DNA of 64,000 bases from positions 23,096,247 through 23,160,246 of the forward strand of contig CM057830.1 in assembly GCA_030068075.1 (NCBI GenBank). Reading direction: 5' to 3'. Shown in pieces: positions 20,459-30,885 of this stretch. The position numbers and the translations under genes were made by a program. Every line of letters begins with the position of its first letter. Position 1 is the first letter of the stretch. Under the pieces are notes generated by a model, which saw only the letters and a list, made by a program, of their open reading frames with translations, was not told the origin of the DNA and did no database searches. The stretch is from Paguma larvata. Taxonomy: Eukaryota > Chordata > Mammalia > Carnivora > Viverridae.

Positions 20459-22419
20459 AAGCAAATAGATTTGTTGGCTGGAGATGAGGTGAGCTTTTTG
20501 GAATTAGGGACATGTGAGCACCACATGCCAAAACCAGATAGGAGACTTTTAAAGCTAAACAGATAAGCAGCAGTCATATATACCAATACATTCATACCAG
20601 CAAAAGGGCAAGAGTGGGTGAGAAAGCAGAAAAGTAACCATGTATCAAGATCAATGGGAAAAAATTCTGAAGGGTTGGAGAAGATGAGAGAGTCAAGTAG
20701 CAAAATTTTTCGGTAACAACACAGCCATTGGAATGAAAGATTATGATCATCGTGGCCAGAAAATCAATAAAAGATGCCATCACCAAGTAGGTGACAATAT
20801 GTGACATTCCCCTCTCAAAAATCTTTCATGTTATGTCCTTAAAGCAAGAATAACTTGTCATGCATCGTAGACACCTGTAAGGCAAAAGCAGACAATTGGT
20901 ATTTGCATTTTTTTATGTGGAAGTGGATGTCAGGAAAGAGATCCTGACTTCTGAAGTATAGTGAATGCACAGAAAATTTACTTCTCTTCAATGAAAAAGT
21001 ATAGAATCCAAATATAGATGAGATTTGCTAGAGATATTGACCACAGCTAATGAAATTTTTACAGATTTATATTCTCTGAAATCTTTTTTAATAAAATCTT
21101 TTATGGATTTTTACTTTTCAGTTAATTTTCTTGATTCTTGTTTTAACCCAAACAGAATCCCAATAGTTATCTCTTCAATGACTAAAAGCGTCTCTTAAGC
21201 TTTAAGTGCTACTTGAAGTTTTAAAAGAGAACAATTTTTTCAAACTCTGATTATAATATACACTTCAGTGACTTTTTCAAAAGGAGAAGAAGCAGAGTGT
21301 TAATTTCTAATTATATGAAAGTGTTGAAGCAAAAAGAACTTTTAAAGGCTTCACTCTTGAGCATGAAAATAAATGTAAAATTACTATGGTCTTGAGGGGA
21401 GCATGTTTTGAATTGCCCCACCCTAAAAATCTGGATAAGGGCTAATACACATAGAATATAGCAAAATTTTAATTTAATTAAGTAGTTATCCAAAGTGTTA
21501 TCACAGATGCATGAGATCACACTTGAGGCCCTTACATTTTCATATTGCCTGGCATTTGTCTTTTTAATTAAGAAAAAAAACATGTTTCTAGTGCTTTGCC
21601 ATGGGGTTCTTCATTTAATTTTCGATTTAAAAGTACTTTCATTTCTCCCTTTAATTTAATTAAAAATGTGAAAATTATGAGAGAAAAAAAGCTAAAGAAA
21701 ATCCTTAGTCATCACTCTTTCTTTCTCAAATTATTCACATCATTGATGAATGCCTATCTAGAACAAAACACTAATAACACTCACTGGGTGCTAAAGAGCC
21801 TTTGCAAAATTATGGACCAGACATGAAATGAAATATATTTATCCTCTTTAAAGGCAGTGGAGGACTGAAAATTGAAGTTTACTTGCCTTGAGGGAATTAA
21901 TAGAAAACAAACAACCAAAGTATTTATTTCCCTTTTGGCAATTTTTTAAATTGTGAAAATAAAATGTCTTATGTGTAGTAGTCCACATCTACCCATCAAA
22001 GGGGAAGAAAATGTTTTCTTGTAACCCTGGAGTTAAAACACCTTACGACATCTTCTACTCTAACTTGAATTTCATTAAAATGTTTTGTTGCACACTTTTG
22101 AAGTGGTTCGACATCTTGTTTTAAGTTCCAACTTTAGAAAATGCAAGAGTACATGGCATTGGAATTATAATCATTTCCCAAGTGAGGGCAAGTTCCCTGG
22201 GGAAGAAATGCAGGGAAGTGGGGAAGCTAGTGGTCATGGCTATACCTGCTAGTCAACTTAAATTGATGCCTCCCACTGGGGTGGCATGTAATTGGATATG
22301 GACTAAGACTTTGGTTAAGGGAAAGTTGTTCACTTGGAAGTATTCCATCAGGAAATTGCCGAAGTCACAGGGTAGGAAAGTAGAGAAAGTGATAATTTAT
22401 TTTAAAAATTATGTGTTAA
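20459..22419. other. Long unassigned stretch
   Basis: Nearly 2 kb in which I recognise no transposon or exon. Several ORFs of 70-99 codons occur on both strands (for example 20404-20703 minus, 21311-21583 minus, 21596-21826 plus). They are rich in F/S/I/K, show no domain, and one includes translated microsatellite. Confidence 0.3.
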
Positions 22420-22424
22420 ACCAC

Positions 22425-22500
22425 CATTAAGAGCTACAAACTATGCTAGATGCCGAGGACACAGTAGCAAGAATGACCAAAGACATGACAGTCAGGACCC
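22425..22500 (-). mobile_element. L2 3' end fragment, antisense
   Basis: Words 'ctatgctagatgccgaggaca' and 'cagtagcaagaatgacc' match the antisense L2 3' end ('ggcactgggcatacagtga...' type). Probably the same element resumes at 23370. Confidence 0.5.
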
Positions 22501-23149
22501 ACAGAGATTGGAAAGGGTCTTATCTCTTATGGAGGTCCCCAGTGATTCCAAAACTTTAGTACCAAGCACTTTTTATTAACCTTTTATTGACCCCTTTTGA
22601 TGAACAAAGGGGAATGGGAAAACATTTACATAATGCATATTTTTATCATTATTTAATAGTATAAAATATTTTCCTAATAACACTTGAACTTGCATTAGAA
22701 AACTGTTTTATGGAAGAATCTTGAGCCCAAACCATTCCATTAAAATAAAATTTTATTATGCAATTTACACCAGCTTTTACCTGCCTCTGTTCTGAAAAGT
22801 TCAGTCATACACTATAAATATTTTATTGCAATAAGTTAGGTAACACATTTGAATAATTAATTCAATATCCCGAAGTACAGATCACTGCCAAATTGATGTA
22901 AAAAAAAGTGTACAAAACGAGTTGTACTATTTGGGTAGTAAAATTACACACACGCACACACAGACACAAACACACACACACACAGTATTCAGATAGATCT
23001 TTGGACCACATCAGATAACACTGAAGTGACCAATAGTTGGTGATTATATGATGGTGAAATTATATTATAAAAATCCTTATGTTATATATTTTATTAGGAT
23101 AATTAGTTGTAAAAAATTATCTTTCCGTAATCAGCATGATCTAGATTAG
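22501..23149. other. Unassigned, with an interrupted (CA)n array at 22946-22985
   Basis: The CA array has G and A interruptions. An 82-codon ORF just upstream (22182-22430) and the rest of this stretch are unclassified. Confidence 0.35.
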
Positions 23150-23357
23150 ATGTCAGAAAACTTTTTGTGTAAAGGGCTAGATAGTAAATGTGTTTGGTTT
23201 GTGGACCATATGCCTTCTGTCACAGCTACTCAACTTCAACCCATTTTAGTGTGAAAGCAGCCACAGATAATAAGTGAATTAATGAGAATGGTTGTGTTCT
23301 AATAGAACCCAGTAGGACAGATTTGGCCTGTGGGCAATATAATTTGTCCACTACTGA
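23150..23357 (+). mobile_element. hAT-type non-autonomous DNA transposon (Charlie-like), second copy
   Basis: Shows 'aaaactttttgtgtaaaggg', 'agatagtaaatgtg', 'gaaagcagccacagataa', 'ggttgtgttctaataga' and 'atttggcctgtgggca', the same family and direction as 17370-17592. It appears to sit inside an antisense L2. Confidence 0.75.
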
Positions 23358-23369
23358 TGTAGATGACAT

Positions 23370-23885
23370 AAAAGTTGATAAGAGGAAGATATGGTGTCAG
23401 CATAGGGAAATGGAAAAGTGTTTCATTGAAGAGGTAGTGTTTGGGGCATGCTGGAAGGCTGGGGGAATTTTGGTGAGCTGAGGTTGTGATTTCTGGTAGA
23501 AGCAATGTGCAGAGTTTAAGCAGAATTGTTATGAACTCCAAGTATACTGTTATGGCAGAAATGTAGATTCTGTGTAGAGGAATAACTCTAGATGAGATAT
23601 GAATATAGGTTTGCTCATTTTCAAGACTTTTCAGTGCCAGGAGGAGTGAGGAATTTGAATCTAATTTAATATGCAGTGGTAGACCGTTAAATACTTTATA
23701 TTGCTGATGGATTTTGTAGAAACCACACCTGAAAACAGTGAACCTAGGAATGGTGTGTGGACTACATGACAGAAATGAAGGGCCATGAACAAAGAGATAG
23801 ATTTGAAGACTATTATAATAGCCTAGAGGGGAGATAATGAAGGCCCCACTTAGTGGGGCAAGACAATATGGAAGTAAGGAGTTGT
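23370..23885 (-). mobile_element. L2 fragment, antisense
   Basis: Contains 'ggcatgctggaaggctggggg', 'aagcaatgtgcagag', 'ttttcagtgccaggagg', 'atatgcagtggtagaccgtt' and 'agactattataatagcctagagggg'. This is the antisense L2 3' region, with the 'ggaggctattgcaatagtcc' landmark degraded but recognisable. Confidence 0.6.
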
Positions 23886-24480
23886 TAAAGTGAATTGTGT
23901 AACATTAAAGATTAACAACTAGGAGCCTAAAGTGTTCCCAAGCCTTAGTGCCACCCTGTGTCCTAAGGTCTGCCTTGTTCCTGCTTCTCGAAAACTATTC
24001 AATAAAACATCTTTCTGTTTGTCTTCTGTGAATCCTGTCTTCTTGCTAAGTCCTTTCCTGGAGACAGAAACTCTGCCTAGATTCCCGAGACCCAGTGCTT
24101 CAGGAATTGCTCTTTTGCAGTAGTCGCCTCTGTGGATTTTCAGTTTCCCTGACTTTAGTTTATAACTCCTCACTTGGAGCCTATTTGCATCTTGGACCTT
24201 GTATCTCTTGGCCTCTACTGTCACTAGAGATTTTCATATTTTTCGGGGTAGTATTGTAATTATCTTTCATATTGATTCGTAACCATCTGTCTGTGGTTGG
24301 GCAAACTCCCCCTTTAGCTATTACATTGCATGGTGTCAAACAAATACCATATCTCATTTCTCCTTATTCCAGCGTGCTATAAGATAAGTAGCTGCCCTTA
24401 CTGCAGACCTCAACCTGAGATATGCCATTCTTGAACTTATTTTTAAAACTGTAGAGTAAGAACTACAGATAGTGTATTCC
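23886..24480. other. Unassigned; LTR-like polyadenylation region at about 23940-24240
   Basis: A moderately GC-richer patch with TTCAATAAAACATCTTTCTG followed by TTGTCTTCTGTGAATCCTG resembles the R/U5 part of a retroviral LTR. I cannot see matching U3 or TG...CA ends. The two ORFs (63 and 101 codons, opposite strands) have no retroviral protein features. Identity is unresolved. Confidence 0.3.
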
Positions 24481-24595
24481 CACATATATATATCTCTCTC
24501 TATATATATATCTATATATTTATATTTATATGATATGTATATACATAAATATATATTCATATATACATAAATATACACACTAATACAAGTGTGTG
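24481..24595. repeat. AT-rich simple repeat (TATA/TCTC/TATAC mixture)
   Basis: Degenerate TA-rich microsatellite with a short CTCTCT segment and ATATACATAAATAT repeats. The overlapping 95-codon minus ORF is a translation of it (Y/I-rich). Confidence 0.85.
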
Positions 24596-24777
24596 ATTTG
24601 TCTGTAAAAGACTGCATATGATTAGAAATTATATTCAGCATAGTTTACAGCTGATACTGCCTAGCCACCGGCCCATCAAAACAGTTGCCAGACACAAATA
24701 ATTGCTTTCCTATCAGCTAGGAATATTATCCCTTCTTGTGATAAATAAATATTTATAAAAAATACTACAGGTAAGAG

Positions 24778-25026
24778 CTGCAACTATGAAATGTCTAGAA
24801 GGGAAAAGAGCAGATAATCTCTATGATCTTAGGGCAGGCCACAAATTTTTAAATATGACAGAGGAAGCATGAAGAATGTAAAAAAATTAATAAATTAAAT
24901 CTCACCAAAATTAACCACTTGTTATTCCAAAGATATCATTAGGGCAAGGAAAGACTAAGCCATGAACTTGGAAAAGTATGTGAAAATTATGTATCTATTT
25001 AAATTATATAGCTATTTAAAATGTTG
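24778..25026 (+). pseudogene. L1 ORF2 relic, C-terminal region
   Basis: Sense L1 text: 'ctatgatcttagggcaggcc', 'aatatgacagaggaagca', 'ttaataaattaaatctcacca', 'gaaagactaagccatga'. It belongs to the ORF2 region downstream of RT. No frame is open. Confidence 0.75.
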
Positions 25027-25155
25027 GAGAGAATTGTTATAGAAGGATATATTTTAATTTAGAAGATGATTTTTGTATAAAAAAGAAAGTGTTGGTAACA
25101 TTTTATCACAAGGATTTTTTCTTAATATCTAAGATATAACATAGGCATATAAAAG
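25027..25155 (+). repeat. Direct repeat copy A (about 130 bp)
   Basis: Starts near GAATTGTTATAGAAGGATAT and ends TAGGCATATAAAAG. A copy with roughly 85% identity lies at 26466-26597, just past the L1 3' end. Shared landmarks are ATATATTTTAAT, GATTTTTG.ATAAAAAAG and AATATCTAAGATATAA. Confidence 0.85.
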
Positions 25156-25582
25156 GCAAAATGCTAGAATAGACACCTCACCAAAGAAAATATACAAATG
25201 GGCAATAAAACACATGAAAAGATGTTCAACATCATTAGTCATTAGGGAGATGCAAATTAAAACTACATTGAACCACCACATTGTACCTGCTAGAATGGCT
25301 AAAATCCAAAAGAATGACAGTTCTTAATATAGACAAAAGCAAAGAAAGTAAAACTCTTACACATTGGTCCCAATGTAAATTGGTATTCCCACTGTGGAAA
25401 ATACTTTTGCAGTTTTTTCTTTATTATTAAATATACAACCCAGCATCTCCACACCTAGATACCTACTCAAGAAAAATAAAAATATGTCCATGCAAATACC
25501 TGTACTAAAATGTTCAGACTAAAATTATTTCAAGTGGCCCCCAACTGGAAACTCTCCAGATGTCCATCAACAAGCGAATGGA
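25156..25582 (+). mobile_element. Old L1 ORF2 end and 3'UTR, left part
   Basis: Sense L1: 'gacacctcaccaaagaaaat', 'acacatgaaaagatgttcaac', 'gctagaatggctaaaatcc', 'cagcatctccacacctagat', 'tgtccatcaacaagcgaatgga'. It is interrupted here by an internal fragment of another L1 and resumes at 26026. Confidence 0.85.
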
Positions 25583-26025
25583 TAGGAACAACTGGCCTGA
25601 AGGATAGAGCAGCCGGAACACAGCAGCAGGGCACACACAGCACATACCAGAGACGCTCTCTAAAGCGCCAGGCCCTGGGCACTCCAAGACCTCTTCTTCA
25701 GAAGGGCATCACTTTCAGAAGCAGGAGACATAACTGGCTTTTCTAACACGGAGAAGAAAGCGGTTACTTAGACCAAATGCCAAGATGGAGGAATGTATCC
25801 CAAATGAAAGAACAGGATAAGGTCACAGCCGGAGATCTAAGTGAAGCAAATGTAAATAATGTGCCTGCTGGAGAACCTAAAGCAACCATCATATGCTCAC
25901 TGGCCTTGCGAAAAGAATGGAAGACATCAGTGTGACCCTTACCACAGAGAGAAAAGAGTTAAAAAAACAGTCACTCAGAGATGAAAACTGCCATAAACAA
26001 GATTAGAAACACACTTGATACAATG
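25583..26025 (+). mobile_element. Internal L1 fragment (5'UTR end plus ORF1 start) inserted in L1 3'UTR
   Basis: The sequence runs through the end of a carnivore-type L1 5'UTR ('aaggatagagcagccgg', 'gcgccaggccctgggcac', 'gcatcactttcagaagcagg', 'cataactggcttttctaaca') into the ORF1-proximal region ('gccaagatggaggaatg', 'gaaaagaatggaagacatca', 'acccttaccacagagag'). It has no 3' end and no A-tail. It is flanked by AACAAGCGAATGGA (25569-25582) and AACAAGTGAATGGA (26026-26039), which looks like a 14-bp TSD of the host L1. It is a broken coding relic, and a 78-codon ORF over it (25510-25746) is out of context. Confidence 0.8.
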
Positions 26026-26460
26026 AACAAGTGAATGGAAAAATAAAATGTGTGTATATTACACATATAAATATAAATAATATAAATATAATGGAATGCT
26101 GCTCCATAAAAAAAGAATAAAATGCTGATACGTACAGTATCATAGATGAATCTCTAAGGCATTATGCTGAGTGAAAGAATCTATTCACAAAGACTTTGTA
26201 TTGTATAATTTTATGAAATTTCTTGAAAAGGAAAAACTAGAGAGACAGAGACTACATCAATGGATGCCTTGGGTCAGGGTTAGGAGGCAAGGATTGGCTC
26301 CACATAAGCATGAAGAAATGTTTTTAGGGTAATGGAAGGGTTCTAAAACTGGGCTGTGGTGATGGTGACACAAATGTATAAATTTACTAAAACTCATTGA
26401 ACTGAACACATAAAATGGGTGAATTTTATTGTATATAAATTGTATCTCAGAAAAGCTGTT
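26026..26460 (+). mobile_element. Old L1 3'UTR, right part
   Basis: Continues the host L1 with 'aaaataaaatgtgtgtatat', 'ataatggaatgctgctcc', 'gtatcatagatgaatctc', 'gcattatgctgagtgaaag', 'gggctgtggtgatggtgaca' and 'gtatctcagaaaagctgtt', which is the 3' terminus of old L1M elements. Confidence 0.85.
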
Positions 26461-26465
26461 CAAAA

Positions 26466-26597
26466 CGCTGTAGAAAATTGTTATAGGAGAATATATTTTA
26501 ATGTAGAAAATGATTTTTGGATAAAAAAGAAATTGAAGGTAACATCTTATCACAAGAATTTTTTGAATATCTAAGATATAAAGTAGGCACATAAAAG
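26466..26597 (+). repeat. Direct repeat copy B (about 130 bp)
   Basis: Partner of 25027-25155. It lies immediately beyond the L1 3' terminus, so the two copies bracket the L1. The length is far greater than a normal L1 TSD. Confidence 0.85.
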
Positions 26598-26600
26598 AAT

Positions 26601-27665
26601 TAGTACATCTTTTTAGATGAAAAATTAGTAAAAAGAATTAGTAAAGCATTGTTTTTGCAGGCACACATATTGCAAAATTGTATGCTTCTGTTTATGACCA
26701 ACAAAATGGAACTTTTTATAGTGAAACTATGTTCATAGTCAGTTTAGAAGGAAACAACAGCTCCGTGAAATAAAATATTGCTTGGGGAGTTCTTTCATAC
26801 TGCTTGTCACCAGCGTTCTCTAGCTTATAAGTTATAATTGCTCTGTGATAAAGGCATGTGCTTTTCCTCCTCTCTTATAAAAATTTTAATGAGAACTTGA
26901 CGTGAACTCTCACTGAACCTATTTTCATTCCAAAATCTTATGATTTTAATCTTATGATCCTCCTGAGACCCAACACTGTGGTCTGTGACAGCATGAATAC
27001 TTCATAATTATTCCTCCTGTTTGTGGAAAACACCATGAGCATCCATCATTCCTTTTCTCCCCTGCTGCCTCCAGGGAGCCACAGCCTCTAGCAAGGTCAG
27101 TAATTGCAGTCTGAGTTGACGGTTCCAAGCCAGCTGAAGCACACCCAGCTGGTGAAGACCAGCCACGTTGGGTACTGACTTGCCTTTCTTCAGTTTCTCT
27201 TCTCCTAGTTAGTTTGGCCTCAAAACTCTTCCTTAACTATGGGATAGATGGACTTGAATCATTTCACAGGAGGCTCCCCAAAACAGATAAAATGAATAGT
27301 TTCTCTACAGTCATGTGTGTATGTGTCTTTTGGCATCCGGGGGGCAATTGATCTCACAGTCCCGAGATAAATCAAAGATCTTCCCCTTGAATATAAAGAA
27401 AAGGTGGTGTTGGAGCTTGACATTTAATATTAAATTTTGGCATCTCATTGATGACCTGCATGAAATGATGTAGGTGACCTGCATGAAATAAAATATTCTG
27501 CTATGTGACTTAAGGCAGTGTTTTGGAAATGGGCTTTAGTTTAGTAATGTTAAGAACTTTAGCTGCAGCTTTGGCCAATGCTTAGAAAAATAGATATTTT
27601 ACAGGCAAATCAAGTAAACATTCATTTTCTACATTATTTCTTGACAAATGCATGGAGAGATTCAC
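26601..27665. other. Unassigned stretch, partly GC-richer near 27050-27180
   Basis: No transposon recognised. The section 27040-27100 has a polypyrimidine tract, CAG, a 21-base segment and AAGGTCAGT, which resembles a microexon with splice sites (reported as a speculative finding). A 22-base motif around 27455-27490 (GACCTGCATGAAAT) is locally duplicated. Confidence 0.35.
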
Positions 27666-27682
27666 AAAAGAAATACGAAGGA

Positions 27683-27900
27683 GGGGCGCCTGGGTGGCTC
27701 AGTTGGTTAAGCGGCCGACTTCAGCTCAGGTCATGATCTCACAGTCTGTGAGTTCGAGCCCCGCGTCGGGCTCTGTGCTGGCGGCTCAGAGCCTAGAGTC
27801 TGCTTCAGATTCTGTATCTCCCTCTCTCTCTGCCCTTCCCCTGCTCACACTCTCTGTCTCTGTGTCTCTCAAAAATATATAAACGTGAAGAAAAAAATAA
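27683..27900 (+). mobile_element. SINEC_Fc, sense, near consensus (youngest-looking copy)
   Basis: Begins GGGGCGCCTGGGTGGCTCAG and keeps CpG-containing words such as GCCCCGCGTCGGGCTC that decay quickly after insertion. TSDs AAAAGAAATACGAAGGA (27666-27682) and AAAAGAAATACTGAAGGA (27901-27918) differ by one indel. It is full length with tail. Its 76-codon ORF is SINE translation. Confidence 0.97.
27695..27762 (+). promoter_or_regulatory. Internal pol III promoter (A and B boxes) of the young SINE
   Basis: Box A TGGCTCAGTTGG at 27695-27706 and box B GTTCGAGCCCC at 27752-27762 have normal tRNA-type spacing. This SINE could be transcribed by RNA polymerase III if the chromatin allows. Activity cannot be judged from sequence. 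Confidence 0.75.
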
Positions 27901-27918
27901 AAAAGAAATACTGAAGGA

Positions 27919-28354
27919 ATCGTGTGTGCTTTATGAAAAGAAACACATTTTGAATACAAAGAGGGAAAAGCACATAGCCTTCATAATGTATATAATATTG
28001 GTTGATGTAGATTCAGGAAAAAGAAGAGAAACTCTCCTGTGAAATATTGGTGAAATCTAGAAAAAGAAATGCCTTTGAAAAGTAATATGATACTTGAACT
28101 TTCTTATTTCTCATTTTGTGCCTTCCTTGCTTGAATACATATGAAAGTACTGGCAGAAGAAAACCCAGTTATGGGCAGCCAAGTCCAGTATCTGTGGGTT
28201 TCAAATAGGCCAAAGTTTGGGGGATTTTTTTGTTTGTGGGCTTCCTTGGGACGTTAAAAATGGATGTACCTGAGAATAACTTAATTACCCATTCTGGATG
28301 AAATTTCGACTGAATTTAATGAAAGACTTTAATTGAGTATTAGAGTTAATTATA
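27919..28354. other. Unassigned sequence
   Basis: No gene or transposon recognised. Confidence 0.3.
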
Positions 28355-28790
28355 ATTATGGCCCCAAAAATGTTTGGCACACCTTCCGTCACAATGCAAA
28401 GTTTTAGCAGGCATGTGGTTGGTTGGTCCATTCAATAGAATAAGGCTGAAGTGGTACTGTATAACTTCTAAGGCTAGGTTAGAAAAGCCTATTTTGTTTC
28501 TCTCTGATTCTTTTGGGATCCTTACTCTGGGAGAAATCAGTCATTATGCATAAACTACCCTGAGAACACCATGTTGGGGAGTTCACACATAAGCATTCCA
28601 GTTGACAGCACCAGCCAGCAGACAGCATAAACTGCCAGCCCTGTGAGTGGGTCCCCTTAAGTCTCCAGCCCAGTCTAGCCTTCATATTGTAGCCTACCTG
28701 ATGCCTGAGTACAATCCCATGAGAGGTGCCATGTGAGAGCTACCCAGCCATTTCCTTCCCACATCCCTGTCCCACAGATTTTTGCTAATT
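28355..28790 (+). mobile_element. Old MLT1-like (MaLR) LTR, sense
   Basis: Follows the sense MaLR order: 'ttatggccccaaaaatg', 'aacttctaaggctaggtta', 'accctgagaacaccatg', 'acataagcattccagttgaca', 'tgagagctacccagcc', 'cccacagatttttgc'. It is a solitary, diverged LTR without internal genes. Subfamily not determined. Confidence 0.6.
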
Positions 28791-29389
28791 TCTTTAATAT
28801 ACTATTGATAGTAACACTGCTATCACTCTCTAATGTTGATATTAGTTATATATTTGTTTTTAATTTTCATTTCTTCATGCCTCTCTTCAAACAATGATTG
28901 AATTTCTATTATGGATACATGTCCAACATATCTATCTTGATACGTAAAAATGTCAAAATCACACTCTTTGCCTCAAACAAACTTAATTGTTAGTGGAGTT
29001 GATGCAAGGTCACCAAGTATCAAAGTTGTGGAGTATACCGTTCACATGATATTCTATGTAAATGATGGTGCCCCCTTGAGTTGCACAGTGAGGTATCACT
29101 GAGAAGATAAGACAGAATTATTTTAGCAGTTTCTTGGGGATCGCTACATAAGAGTGGCAAGCAATACTACTAAATTTTATGCTTCTTCAACCTTCTTTAC
29201 ACTGCTGTTGACTAAAGTGAAAAAAAATCTAGTTAGAAAACAAAAGTAACCAGAAACATATTTTTTAATTTAAAAATAAAAATGTTATATTGTACTCTGT
29301 GCAATAATTTCTAAATGCATATGATGTCCTTCTAACACTCTTCAGCACTTCTGTGTACCTCATGAGAATATGTCAAGTTGACAAACTAT
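28791..29389. other. Unassigned AT-rich sequence
   Basis: I see no recognisable element. Confidence 0.3.
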
Positions 29390-29573
29390 AAAGTAATTGT
29401 TCCATCTTTGGCTGTATCTTGAAATCACTTGGGTAGTTTTAACAACCAGTTGATGGTTGGGGCCCATCCCTAGCGAATAGGATTTAATGGACATGGGGTA
29501 CAGCTTGGGCACTGGGATTTTAATAGTTGCCATAATATTGTTATGGGCAGCCACAACTGAGAACCACTGATTC
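29390..29573 (+). mobile_element. MER5-type hAT element
   Basis: Words 'cttgaaatcacttggg', 'gttggggcccatccc', 'gggcactgggattttaat' and the end AACTGAGAACCACTG match MER5. The left terminus is degraded. Confidence 0.75.
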
Positions 29574-29604
29574 AAGTTTCTTCCTTTAATCTCATAGTTC
29601 TTCC

Positions 29605-29745
29605 CCTTGACCACTTATTAGAATCCTCTGGAGCTTCTAAAACTACCAGTGACTTGATTCCCTTTCCAGAGATTCTGGTGTTTTCACTGGTATGGGACTT
29701 GCTTTCTGGTACTTTTTTTGAAAATACTACCTAGGTGAATATGGT
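29605..29745 (+). mobile_element. Second MER5-type element, same direction
   Basis: Begins about 30 bases after the previous copy with 'tattagaatcctctggagcttctaaaac' (in pieces) and 'cagagattctggtg'. It is a shorter and more diverged MER5 fragment. The pair is in head-to-tail order. Confidence 0.55.
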
Positions 29746-29819
29746 TTAACATAATGTTCTTTTCTATATACATATGTTTCTCAGCCACAGTTACCACAAC
29801 ATTACTAGAGGACACAGAT

Positions 29820-30018
29820 TAGATTGCCAGATTCAGCAGAGAAGAATATGTGGATATGGTGCCCGGATAAATTTAGATTTCAAGTAGGTGAGAAATACCT
29901 TTTTAGTATTAGTACATCAAATGCACTATTTGTGACATACTTATAGTTTTAAAATATCTTTTTTTATAATATAGAATTCAAATTTATGTGGGCATCTGTA
30001 TTTTATCTAGCAACCCTA
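29820..30018. mobile_element. MER53-like palindromic DNA transposon
   Basis: Starts AGATTGCCAGATT and ends ATTTTATCTAGCAACCCTAG, which are inverted relative to each other. Inside, GATAAATTTAGATTTCAAGTAGG on the left is complementary to the AATTCAAATTTATGTGGGC text on the right. The whole element is a long imperfect hairpin centred near 29920, as in MER53-type MITEs. Non-coding. Confidence 0.65.
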
Positions 30019-30694
30019 GACACGGTAGATTTTAGGCAAGAACAGAACTGGATCCCAGCAGTGTGTTAGGTTAAGTGTCACCTCATTGAATTTAATTCCC
30101 TTTCAAGATACTCTCATTGCCCCCTAACCATTCTGTCCCAGAATGCTAGTTTTAGCTGGGTTCATCTGTAGCCTAGCTATGACTTATTGAGCAAAAGCAG
30201 TGAATGGGTGTAGGAGAGAGGGAAGAACTAAAGCCTCTCCCCCACCATGAGTGTTAAATCTGTTGGCAATAGAAATGGTGTAAGGTGAGTTATTGAAACT
30301 GATCATTATGCCTTAAAAGCACATGGACAAACAAAACCTTGTGGGTTTCAGTCGCTATCACTTAGACAGTTTTTCAAATTTTTTCATGTAATTATAGAAG
30401 AAAAAAAAAAAAAAAGATGAGTGCTGAGGTTCAGATCCTTGGCAGAACTTCATAGCCTTAGCGGCCATCGCTCAGCTTAGAGGCTCCTCTGTCTCATTTG
30501 CAATGACAGCAGTTCCCTTGGGCTTACACAGCACTTGCTGGCAAATAGAATCTCACGATTGGCAAGGACTTACGTTTCTCAAGCTCACTTTCTCATTTGT
30601 TCTTTGCAACAATGCTGTGAAGTTATTATGACATCCATTCTATAAATCAGGAGGATATGACCCAGATTGCCTTGTCCTGGGGCAGTATTGTTCA
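30019..30694. other. Unassigned, with a 16-A run near 30402
   Basis: No element recognised apart from the A-run at 30402-30416, which has no SINE or L1 body in front of it. Confidence 0.3.
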
Positions 30695-30885
30695 TATTAC
30701 TCAAAGTGTGGTCCTCCTATCAGCAGCCTCAGCATCACCTGAGAACCTGTCAGAGATGCAAATTCTCACCTCTCACTCCAGACTCCCTCACTGACTCAGA
30801 AACTCTGGGGTGAGCTGAGCGATTTGTGTTTAACAAGCCCTCAGGGTGACTCTTGCACATTCGAGCTTGAGAATCCTGGCCTAGA
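30695..30885 (-). mobile_element. MER5A-type hAT element, antisense
   Basis: Shows 'ctcaaagtgtggtcctcc', 'cagcatcacctgagaacctgtcagagatgcaaattct' (landmarks), 'ctgactcagaaactctgggg' and 'gagcttgagaatcctgg'. This is a well-preserved antisense MER5A. Confidence 0.85.

Noticed and set aside
23940..24240. Possible retroviral LTR R/U5 region with AATAAA
   Set aside because: No matching TG...CA boundaries, TSD, primer-binding site or viral coding sequence could be seen, so I left it as an unassigned stretch.
24354..24641. 95-codon Tyr/Ile-rich minus ORF
   Set aside because: It is the translation of the TATA-rich simple repeat.
30402..30416. A-run as a retroposed gene tail
   Set aside because: No retroposon body or TSD could be found upstream of it.
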